64,000 nucleotides of DNA from Ficedula albicollis. Its lineage: Eukaryota > Chordata > Aves > Passeriformes > Muscicapidae. Each line of letters starts with the position of its first letter. The first letter of the stretch is position 1. The stretch is taken from the NCBI RefSeq assembly GCF_000247815.1, contig NC_021675.1, forward strand, positions 63,018,468 to 63,082,467. Reading direction: 5' to 3'. Below the pieces are notes generated by a model, which saw only the letters and a program-made list of their open reading frames with translations, was not told the origin of the DNA and did not search any database. The translations under genes were made by a program, and so were the position numbers. Below are positions 1 to 11,854 of this stretch, piece after piece.

Positions 1-774
1 ACCCATGTGCCGTGGCATCTGTTACGTGCTCCAGGCTATTAACACAAAAATCTGGAGGATACAAACAATACTTCTGTAGTTTTGGATACCTTAAAAAACA
101 AAGGGGACAGCAAGGCAGGCAGGGGCAGCATCTTTACCCATGAAAGCCACGGTCCCACAAGAGTCATTCCAGAAGCACAGAGCAGCTCCCTGGGCAGGAA
201 TCAGGGACAGCCCACAGCTGGGTATTTCCTAGATGAGTCTCTAGGGAGGGAGGTGAGCAGCAGTGAGGCAGGGTCAGGGTCAACAAGGTCCCTGGCCACT
301 GTCCTAGGATCCTAGTGGTGCTCAGGCATGGGCCAAGGCTGCTGGCCTGAGCCAAAAGCAGCTGCAGAGCTGCTTGCTCCACCCATGGCAGGTTACATAT
401 GCAATGCTGCTTGAAATACAGAAAGTTGAAAGCTCCTTGCATAGAAACTAGGATGTGAACCAAAGGCTGGCTGTGCATGCACACAGTTTCTAAGCTGGAT
501 GCTGCATCACACAGTCTGGGAAGCAGGATAATCTGCCAGCCTGTCCACAGGCAAAAGATGGGTGAAGGGGGGGCCATTCTCAACCGTGTTTGTATGACCC
601 CCATCACTACAAACCTCCACAGTGTTGCTGGGCGGTTTACTCTGCTTGAGTGAAGAAGCAAAAATACAGAAAAACAATACTTTTGAACAGTTTGCTTCAT
701 GTAAGCAGCAGGAAGATTTCTGCATGTTAATCAGCTACATCACACTTTGGATCACCACCAGCCAAGAGTATATA
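1..774. other. Intergenic, nothing recognised
   Basis: I see no gene, RNA or clear repeat here. The longest minus-strand frame (about 178 codons, 164-700) has no recognisable motif and overlaps other frames of similar quality, so I read it as chance. If mammalian order holds, SH3BP2 would lie to the left of this window on the minus strand. Confidence 0.5.
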
Positions 775-1030
775 TTTCATAGAACCATGGAATTGTTTAG
801 GCTAGGAAGACCTTTAAGATCTTTGAGTCCAATGCTGTTAACCCAGCATTGCCAAGTCCATCACTAAATCACATCCCCAAGTGCCACAGCTGCACATCTT
901 TTAAATACCTCCAGAGATGCTGATTTCACCACTGCCCTGGGCAGCCTGTTCCAGTGCTTGATAAACCTTATGGTGAAGAATTTTTCCTAGTATCCAGCCT
1001 AAGCTTTCCCTGGCACAACTTGCAACAAAC
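775..1030 (-). repeat. CR1 LINE fragment, reverse orientation
   Basis: The plus strand reads as the reverse complement of a CR1 3' end. It runs from a TCATAGAACCATGGAATTG-like start through a degraded 'ttaagatctttgagtccaa' block, 'gggcagcctgttccagtgctt' and 'gaatttttcctagtatccagcct'. This order of conserved blocks is typical of the bird CR1 3' UTR and the end of ORF2. The copy is 5'-truncated and diverged. The right edge is approximate. Confidence 0.8.
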
Positions 1031-2424
1031 ACATGTGGTGCAGGTACATCCCTGTTTGCCTCCATACCAGTTGCTACACACACATGTATCTTCCCATCTT
1101 CTGGCAAAATCAGATGACATCATATTGCTTTAAAAGCCATGAGGCACATGCCAGAACAATGAAGAACACATCTCACACAAATTTGAAATCAAGAACTATA
1201 AATGGCAAACATTTATTCAAATTACTCAGCATCACTCTTCAGAAGTAACAGTAATAGTACACTTTTGCCACTCACAATCATATTGAGCATATTATTCTTT
1301 GAAAAAAGGTATCACTTATCCATTCTGTGACATCTCATGCTATATTTAGCAAAACTTATCCAGTCTGTGGACAAGCCATAGGGGCATAGTCACTGCAAGG
1401 CTGACACTGTCAGAGGGCTGAGCAGAATTAAGGATATCATCCATTTCTATACATGGAAAAGCCTGTGTACACAAGGATGGGAGCAGAGACAAGGGCCCTT
1501 CTCCATCATCTGCCCTCATGGGTCCCAAAGACTCCAAATTTCTTTGTAAGACAAAAGCCACAGCATGACAGACATGGGCCAAATCAGCACCAGGCTGACT
1601 CCTCTGACAAGGCTTCCAGCATCTGTGCTAGTGAGGAACAGCCCATGAAATTCCTTGGAGCACTGACCAGCTCCAGACTGAAACAGCAGCACAACAAGCA
1701 GGGACAGCTCTCCTCTGCTCCATGCAAAAGCATCTCCTCTTTCCAACAGGGCACAAACTGCTTCCCACTCAGAGCAGCCAGGAAAGCCCCTTTATCACCA
1801 TGCCTCTCTCACAATGCACAGGAAGGTCAGATTCTCAATTCCATTTGCCTCTGCCTGAGGGAATTAGAGCCCTTTTGGGTAGAAATCCCCTGTGTAGGCT
1901 GCTCAGGAATAAATACAGAGTGATCACCCTGGGGACAGCAGCACTTTGAGTGTCATGTGCACTGTGAGAGCTACAGAAAACCTGGCATGGCAGGGATCAC
2001 AGTTTCCTTGTGGCAAAGCCATCCTGTAGCTGTTCTGTATGTTATACAGGGAAATTTTCACGGTGCTGCTCTGGCAGAAACTTGTTCGATTTGGCTTATA
2101 TTGCTCCAAAGGAGATGTACATCTGAGAATTTTGCTGAGGTCAGAGACATTAATAAAGATGTGAAGATGAGAGGCTGGAAAATGTTTTTCATGTGTCATC
2201 TTCTGGTATAGATTGACATTAATCCATGGGTAAACCTGGGAAGGAGACAAATTTTGTTTTCTGACTATTCTAAACATAATTTTCTCTATTAGCAGGAGTC
2301 ATGAACAAATTCTGATACTATTATTATCAGACATTACATCTGGAAACCTGCCTATTCTTTTCCAAAGTGTTTTCAGCTCAAGGATTCTGTGCTTCTTCAG
2401 CTCATAATCTTTTGATATTATATG
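1031..2424. other. Intergenic, nothing recognised
   Basis: Moderately AT-rich unique-looking DNA. Overlapping frames on both strands up to 156 codons (1453-1923) show no domain, no coding-like composition and no splice context. Confidence 0.5.
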
Positions 2425-2490
2425 CAACTTTGAGCAAACCTCTTGGTATCTCATTGCTTCAGGTCTCCTCATTCCAAAACAGAGAAAAAA
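2425..2490 (+). repeat. Possible old MIR-like SINE core
   Basis: The block 'actttgagcaaacctcttgg', followed by a cytosine- and thymine-rich tract ending 'ctcctcattccaaaac', resembles the 3' part of MIR-family SINEs (gggcaag...acctctctgtgcctcag...tcctcatctgtaaaa). The match is by eye to a remembered consensus and is diverged, so this is tentative. Confidence 0.35.
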
Positions 2491-5400
2491 AAAATAAATC
2501 CTTGCCTGATTTCATTCTACCGAATGAAAATTGTTCCGCGTAAATGCTACAAAATATCGGTGTTTTCCCCCACCTCCGTTTGGGGTAACATTTGCTGTAG
2601 CGGGTGTGGCTGGGATGGAGCTAATTTTAGCAGCAATGCTGTGTTTTAGATCTGAGGCCAAAGCAGTGCTGACGGCAGAGCAGTGCTCAGCTCTTGCACA
2701 CCCCAAGGCCTCCCCTGCTTCTCTCTGCCCCCGGGACAAGGCTGGGGTGGGCAGCAGGGACAGGACAGCTGCCCCCATGACCCGAGAGATTTTCCGTCCA
2801 TTGAGCATGATGCTCGGCAGTACAGCTGGGGGTGGTGCTGCTGTGTCAAAACAAGCCATTACTCACAGGCTGTCTGGCCATCAGGGCTGCTGGGAGGTGG
2901 TGAGTGATGCCTTCGCATCAGTTGTTTGGTTTCTTTTTCTTTTCTCTGTCACTGAACTCTCCTTAGCTCAGCACACAAGTTTTTCCCCTCTGATTCTCTC
3001 CCCCATCCTGCTGGGGGGTTCTACCTGCCCCTCACACTGCTCTAGTAGCTCTGGAAAGAAATAGTGCCCAAAGCATTCTTCTCAACAGCTAATCAATCAT
3101 TTGGCTACTCTCACTATCACACAAGTGAACTCCTTCACTTCACTTCCTTTAAGTTTACAAGAAACCCATAATTTTGCCTACAGGAAAGAACCATGAACGA
3201 AGTTTTGGATTCATTATCTGGCAAATTCATAGCTTTTCTTTCATTCTGAGACACTTCCTGCATAGCTCACAGGAAATAAGAGATGGGGGCGATTATGTTT
3301 CTTTTTTTTTTTAAGCTGTTGGGTCAGCTAATGGCCATGGCATCATCTCAGAAATCTGGTTAAAAAAATACTACAAGGAACTGTTTTATCTCTAAGACCC
3401 AGTAGTGATGGTGCAAATGTGATATACAGATACAATGGAAGCAAAGCTTGTAATGAGAGACAGATCAACTAATCTGAGGAAGTAGAGATGATCTCAAAAA
3501 GTCTTTGTTCTTTTTCCAGATGCAGCAGAGGATCCAACAAAAACACTCATCCTCCAAATCTTCTCTTGTAACAACACCTCTAAATTTTGTTAAGTGTAAT
3601 TTCAGTAAATACAACATTATGAAAATATTATAATCTGCTCCCAGAGAAAATGGAGTATTTCCAAAGTAGGTTACATGAAAATTGTGACTTTGATGGAAAT
3701 CCTTGAGGTTCAAACCCACTGTTTCTGAAACCAGTCCTTTTAAAGGTCTCTATGTGTCTGTGCACCCTGAAACTGGAACGTCATAATTGTACTTAATCTG
3801 ACTTAGTAGCCCCCAAGTGAGCCAGTATGTAGAGTATTGCAGTATGTAGAGAACATTTCTTATTTTGTTTATGCAAGGTCTAGCATAACTTTCTCACAGC
3901 TGGCTTCCAAGTGTTTCAGTCATAAACAGATAAGTGTGTCAATTAAATGGTCATAATGGGCATTCTGTTAAACCAGTTTGAAGTCAAATCTTTGAGGTTT
4001 TCTCTAAAAATTAAGTAAGGTTAAGCACAGATTGATATGATCTTAATTCCATAGACCAAATACTTAATATTCTGCAGCATTTTTGCCTTTAAGCCATCTA
4101 CAGCAATGTCCCTATTGTCAGTACTGGAAGATTCAAACAGCAAAGCAAATTAAGCTGTTACAAAATTTACTCAAGTCAAGCAGCAAACTCAAGGCAAGAG
4201 ACAGCAGAAATCAGTGTCAATCAATTCTTAAACTCACTCCATTAGATGGTGGCCTCTCTATTTGTTCAGTTAAATATATTAGTAGCTCTCATCAAAAACT
4301 TTAATGAAAGCCATGCATCTGGAATCCCCTATAGTATTTCCTCTACAGCTTAGGGCCAGAAGATAGTAAAGACTTTGCCAAACAGCCACCTACCCTAAAA
4401 TGTACATTAACCCTGCAATAATTGTAACATATTGCATAAATTTAATATAATTAATTAGAAAAAACATCCACTGTACCACGAGTGTAAATTCCTGTGCCAC
4501 CAGGTAGCTCAGACACATTCAGCCATGAAAACAGCTACAGTGAGATTTTCTTAGGAATTATCACTTCCAAGAAATACATTATTTTTTTCTTATGGTTTCC
4601 TGATTTTACCTTCTAAAAATCCATACCTATTTGTGTATCCACATTAGACTAATTTATTGTGCTAAGGCTGAGAAGGAACTGGCATGCAGGCTCCTCAGAA
4701 ATACTGTTTTTCTATGTTCCATTAATTCTGTTTGAGAGCAGAAAGTGTCAAAATGCTTGTCTGCTTCAAGCATGATCTATGACTGAGAATATGCTTACTC
4801 TGGCTTATAACAAAAACACATTTGAACAAGAGCTGAAGTTTTCAGTAGCTGGCATCTACATGGCATTAGTTCTTCACCTCTGTCTGCAAAACACTACATT
4901 AATGACTTGAATTTAAAAGTCTGCTGAAAACTGCTTTTTCCTTTCCTGCCAGGATGATTGATGGATTCTCTGCTTTATGGATTGAGCTCTAGAGGAACAT
5001 AACTGTGCTGTTTCTTTCCTCTGAACTGGACACTAATCAGAATTTTAGGAAATGTTGCTATTTCTGTGGAAGAAAAGTGAGTGATGTGGTAAGGACACTT
5101 CCACTTTCTTGTTCTAGTTACTTAATTCTTCCCAACACTTCTTCTATATTATAGTTTGGAAACGATTTCGCCACCTAGTACCAAGGACATTCTAAGAAGC
5201 ATCCAATGTTTCTTTTTCCTGATTTAGAATTCTAGTAGAATTGAATTCCTATTCAACTATGAGTTGAGTTTCTTTTGAGGTTCCTGATAGTCTTAGGAAA
5301 TCACCTTTCCCCATCATCCTTTAAAACAAACTTTTAAAATAAGACATTTAAATCAGAAATTTATCTAACCAAACTCTAGAGGTCTGTTTGCTAAAAAGAA

Positions 5401-6376
5401 AAAGCTAATGATCAAAAATTTTGAAACTGTTTTTTTTCTAGTCAAAAGAATCTTGATCAGAAACATTGTGGACACCACTTTAGGAAGTTTCATTACACAA
5501 CATTAACATATCAAGCAAATCTGCAAACAACTAGGTTTTTACCTGCAAACCTTTTGCTTCCAGTCTTGCAAGTGAATGCCAAACACTTATTCAGACTTAA
5601 TAATTTTGTTTTTCCCCTCAGTTTAGTTTTAAAATTGGCTGGCCTTTGAGAAAATAACAGAAACCAGAAAATTCACATCACTCTAAATTAACCAAAGCAG
5701 AAAATCAACTTTATATATATAAAATCTGCAAAAAGTCTGTAATATGGATCATATTTTAAGAGTTAGGAAAGTGTTTCCTTGAATACACAAAAAAAAATTG
5801 TCTGCAGTATTTCAAATCCTCAGATTCAGGAAATGATGTTCTATGAGAACTACAAGCCAACATATCCTGCACTGCTCAGCAGGAATAAATAAACTGGGCA
5901 AACCCCAAGGTTTTATCCAGAACAAGCTCAAATAAGTAACTTGCTTCTAAGTTGGAGTGAAGTGATGCAAGCCTGTGAGTAAGGAAATGGCCTCCACTTG
6001 TTGATCACTTACATGCACCAGAGAGTTCTTCACATTCTTGTAAATGGAATCACAGCTCAAAAATCAGTGACATCATGATAGGATTTTCTAAAGAACCAAG
6101 AAAATTGCTTCAACTTCTCGGGTCCAGAAGCAGCAGCAGCACTGCAATAAACTCCAGTCTGCAAGGTCAGACTGAGCCACTTGGTACCATTGTGCCATGG
6201 GCAGACAAAGGAGAAACTGCAGAAGTGAGACCATCCAGGGGAAACTAAAGCAGGGCCTGAAAAGGCTGAACGTTTGGGGGGGATACAAACAGTAAGCACA
6301 GGAGAGTGAACTGCAGCAAACACCCAGAGCATTGAGAAATAACAAAGCATAACAGAAAGCTGCTGCCTTGATATGG
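2491..6376. other. Intergenic, AT-rich, nothing recognised
   Basis: I find no exon with splice context and no clear repeat over almost 4 kb. A 12-bp direct repeat (cagtatgtagag) occurs twice near 3820-3850. The stretch 4300-6050 has no open frame of 60 codons or more. Confidence 0.5.
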
Positions 6377-6500
6377 ACACAAACACATCAAGGGCCCTGT
6401 GAGAGACCCGTTAAAGTGTGTACCCAGCTTATCTAATAACACAAACACATCAAGGGCCCTGTGAGAGACCCATTAAAGTGTGTACCCAGCTTATCTCAGT
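6377..6500. repeat. 62-bp tandem duplication, two copies
   Basis: Two head-to-tail copies start at 6377 and 6439. Over the 58 bases that align they differ at one base (6410 region, acccG versus acccA). The high identity points to a recent duplication. The unit does not resemble CR1 or a simple repeat. Confidence 0.93.
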
Positions 6501-9178
6501 CTCACCCATGATTGTGAGACTGAACCACCTCAGTCCATATAAATGTGAAAGAAACACCTCTTAGAGAAAAGTGTTGGTTCTGCTACAGACCTGACCAATG
6601 TCATAGCTTTGCATGGCTCATCCTGGTTATTTCAGCCTTACTGTGATTAAGAACAGGGGCCCTGGGACTCTTTCTTTTGCATCAAAACATCAAAACGCTT
6701 TTAGTTTTTACATCCTCCAAAGTGCAAACCATTAAAAAAAAAAAAAAAGAAAAGGAAAATCTTACATTAGAAATAAATAGACCCCATTCTCCTTCCCCTA
6801 GCTAAGATATATATACTCATGTGTGTAAACACAAAACAAGACTGAAAAAGGCATGTTGTGTTCCAAGTCAGAGCCTCAATGCAGAGGGATGGTCACGTAT
6901 GTACGTCACAGCAATGAGTTCATCCATGAGTTCACCCAGTTTCGGGAATCCTGGCAGCCCCCAGGCCAACTTCTCAGAGTTCATCATTCCAGCAGCAAAA
7001 CATGTCAAACATTACATCATCACAGCATCCCATACAGTGATGTATATGAAGGATGTTTAGTCCTGCCCGTGGAAGAAGTGCAAACATGCCTGCAGCTCAT
7101 AATTATTGCTAATCTATGAGTCACAAAAGCACCAACACTTCAGTTGCTCAGCACGAAAATCAGATTTTTGGACGCACACAGAGCTCTCAGGCAGCATCTT
7201 ACGTAGCAGGGATTATGTCAGATTATTTTACAGGTTATTTTTCCCCTTTTGCTCTGCATGATCTATAGCAAAGGAAATGGGAATTCACTGGTTTTTTCAG
7301 CCCACAGCAGCCAGAGGATTACTCACTAATTTCTAATTAGTTCTGTTTAGGTAAATCACCTCAAGGCAATTCTAACACTTTTTAAGTGTCACTGTGTCAT
7401 AACTTACCCTCCAGGACAATTAGTAGTGACTTAACTCCATGAGGTAAACCACAGCTTGACTGGCTGAATGACATCTGGAGTTCACAAGTAAAGAATATAA
7501 TTTCTTACAAATTGAACAGAGGTCACTATTTAGAAAACGACAAAACCCCCCAATATGTTGTATAGTCTTGTCCACAGAGAATTACTCTTTTCAATACAAA
7601 GACTCATAAGACTTTCACTAATGCTACAGAAATAGAACTACTACATTTAAAGGAATTATTCTTACTCCCTCAACAAATAACTCATGCTTAAAGTGAAATT
7701 TTAAATACATGTACATTTATGAACCCCTCATTAATCTAACTGTACTGTTCACATTTCTTTATTCCTGCTTTCCTAGGAGCAGTTTCACTTCCCTTTTGTT
7801 TCTAGGCAGTATCTCATCACTTTTGTTCATAGATTCTACGATGCATCTCACACATTATAGTAAGTTGTGATGTGCACAGAATTACTTTTTCAAAACAACT
7901 TTGGCAAGAGTTCTTTAACAAAATCTGAGGTTAAATTTTTCCCACATGGGTTTAATATCCTGTTACATCCTATACTGAGAAAGAGTTAAAGTGAACTTCA
8001 CTTTGTATTTCACGTTGAAACCAGTACAGTATGGAAAACAAAGTTTTTTTCTTTTTACAAAGTCGTGTGCAGAACATACCTATTGTTCATACAGTACTTA
8101 ATAAGCCCTCATGATTGTCCGGCCCCAAAAAGAACACGTGTGCCACAGCACAAACAGCTGCTTTACCGAGAGGCAATCCAGGAAAAGCCAGGTACCAGGG
8201 AACGTGGCTTAAGATGTGACTCATTCTTTGGCGCGCGTTCCTTTGACTGAATTCCCAGGAATTCCTCCGCGTTTCAGAAGTGACAAAAGGAAACAGTCAT
8301 CTAAGGGCATTCCCAAGAACATGTGGGGTCAGCTTCTTACTCAGCATTTACGCAGGTCAAATTTCCCCTAAGTCAGTGGTGTTTTCCTGGGGGAATGCTG
8401 GCTTCATCCAAGGCACTATTAATACCAAGTTTTCAGCAATGCTTAATTTTAATAAACTGATACAATACTAGAAATGTAACTGTATTATAAAGGATTCTGT
8501 TTGGCAACTAACTAAATTCCCTGATGCTTGGTTTCAGGAGATCACTGCCCTTCAAAAAATCTGAAAACATGGGATGGCTTTCCTCGTAGTTTGCTAATTA
8601 ATTGGCAGGAAATCAAACATTTCTCCAGTACCAGGGCTTCATCGTGTGTTTCTACAAAATATTTTGACAGTCACCAAAAGCAATCTTGCTTCAAATTCTT
8701 CAGCTAGCTCTGACTGTAACACAATAATGAAAATGTAACATGACGTCTATGTGTTTTTTTTCACTTTCTTTCTAATATGTAAAACGATAAAGTACAGGTA
8801 TTTTAAAGCAGGAACTTTACTTTCTTCATAGCAAAATCAGCATATTAAGGGTATAGAATATAACTCTGTACAAGTAAAAATAAAAATTTATATTCCCTCA
8901 ACTTTCACACAGATTTTTCATAGTACTAAATCATTCGATATTTACAGTATTAGATGAAATAGCAAATATGCCAGGGACCTGTACCATAAGCAAGTGCTTT
9001 ACCCTTTTCTGTCACACAGGGTCTCCCGTGCAATAAAATCCTATAAAATTCAGTTATTTTTTTAGAAACAGCTAAGCTAACACACTGTTTTGAATTTATT
9101 ACTCCTAATAGTTTGGATAATTCTTACTAGAATAATTAAGGTGACAAAGTAATGACTTTCCACCATAAAAAACTACAT
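6501..9178. other. Intergenic, contains a motif cluster near 8.2 kb
   Basis: No gene is seen. The stretch is AT-rich except for a short CpG-containing island around 8110-8275, listed separately. An A-rich tract lies at 6734-6755. Confidence 0.5.
8135..8265. promoter_or_regulatory. Candidate distal regulatory element (E-box, AP-1, E2F, kB-like motifs)
   Basis: Within 131 bases lie CACGTG (8135-8140), TGACTCA (8217-8223), TTTGGCGCG (8227-8235) and GGAATTCC (8258-8265). These are textbook cores for E-box, AP-1, E2F and Rel/NF-kB-like factors. The spot is richer in CpG than its surroundings and lies about 3.2 kb upstream of the TNIP2 start codon. Function is inferred only; short motifs occur by chance. 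Confidence 0.3.
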
Positions 9179-9340
9179 TGAATCACAGGATAACTCATAT
9201 TAGGAGGAAACTCAGGAGGTCTTTAGCCCTTACTCTGCACTTCCAATGTCTGATTACTCTTACAGAAAAATAGTTTTCCCTGTCCTTGATTGCAACTTAC
9301 GTTGTTTGAATTTGCACCCATTGTCTTAAAGAAAGGCTGA
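9179..9340 (-). repeat. Old CR1 LINE fragment, reverse orientation
   Basis: 'gaatcacaggataactcatat', 'aggaaactcaggaggtcttta' and 'agaaaaatagttttccctgtcc' follow in the order expected of a reverse-oriented CR1 3' end, at strong divergence. The right border is uncertain; diverged sequence up to about 9440 could belong to it. Confidence 0.6.
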
Positions 9341-9964
9341 AATATTCTATCTTGTATTTCATATGCACCATGAGCCTCGTGATCCATCACCAGGGCGACT
9401 GACAGTCTCAATTTTGTAGTTCACCATCTTCTCCTTTCATCATGTTCTCATTCCTGTAAATTCTTCCACACAAATTATTCACTGTTGTCTTTTTACCCTG
9501 AGATCTGTTAACACAGGAGGCTGCTCTCTATCACATTGTCTAAAGTCTTCTCTTTTTTCTGCTTCCACCAGCAGCATGTGGTGATTTTCACTTGCTGTGC
9601 TTTAGGCACGTGGGCCAGAAACATCTCCCATGACTGTGTGAATCTTGTGCGCTACGGCTGTGTGCAAACATGGAGCTCCACGTTGTACACGTTATGATGC
9701 ACATGCATACACATACACACAACAAATACTATTGCAAATAATAACCAAATGTAACCTGGGACTTATTTTTGTACTGGTTTAAGGCTCTTTCCTCCTACTT
9801 GCTTCCATCAGAATGGCAACATGGATATAACTAAACCAATCCAAAACATGCTTTCTCTCAGTCCAGCTTACCATACCCAGTGAGAAATACTACACCAGTG
9901 TTTCTTTCCAACAGTGATATTTTTGATTAACAAGTTCTGTGCCAATAAAAAAGCTGTCGACCAT
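9341..9964. other. Intergenic, nothing recognised
   Basis: Unique-looking DNA with a short CA-rich patch (9698-9722). No gene is seen. Confidence 0.45.
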
Positions 9965-11192
<1,228 letters not shown>

Positions 11193-11491
11193 TCTGCCGC
11201 TCGCCCGGCCGGGGTTCCCCGGGCAGCGCCGCCCCGGGGCCGCATCCCGCGCTGCCCGCGGCGGAAAGCGCTCTCGGCGCGGCCGGGGCTCTCCCGAGGG
11301 CGGAGCGGAGCCGGCCCGGCCCGACAAACCAGGCGGGTCCTGCGAGCCCTTAAAGGGAGCGGCGCTCCTCCCCGCCAGGGAAGGCGGAAGAGCGAAGCCG
11401 CCGCCTCGGTTCTGCTGCGCTCCGGGGTTTTATGCACCTGTCCGGGCTCCTGCTCGCCCTGGAGAAAGAAGAGAAGGGAGCTGCCTCGGCC

Positions 11492-11854
11492 ATGTGCTCG
11501 GTAAGCGAGGCCGGCAGCACCGACCCCTTGGTGACCCGCTTCAGGCAGGTGGAGGAGACGCTGGAGAAGCTGCACCGGGAAAACAGGAGCTTGAAGAATA
11601 AAGTGCCTCGGTACAACGCGCTCTGCACCTTGTACCACGAGTCCGCGCAGCAGCTGAAGCACCTGCAGCTGCAGCTGGCGGCCAAGGAGGCGACGATCCG
11701 GGAGCTGCGGGGCAGCCTGGCGCGGCAGCGGGGCGGGGATGCGGCGGCGGGCGCGGAGCCGGCCCGCTCGCTGGTGGAGAGCCTGCTGGAGCAGCTGGGG
11801 CAGGCCCGCGACAGCGAGCGCCTCTCGGCGCGGAGAGTGGAGGCGCTGAGCCAG
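11492..11854 (+). CDS. TNIP2: TNIP2 coding exon 1 (residues 1-121)
   Basis: Encodes the N-terminal coiled coil, with the conserved block [20 protein letters not shown]. The donor is CAG|GTAACG. The exon is GC-rich like the island around it. A strong donor-like GTAAGC starts at 11501, only nine bases after the start ATG, but the conserved coding sequence beyond it shows that normal splicing skips it. The 5' UTR part of the exon lies upstream and is undefined. Confidence 0.9.

Noticed and set aside
164..700. 178-codon minus-strand frame
   Set aside because: No domain, biased composition and no splice context; overlapping frames of similar quality on both strands.
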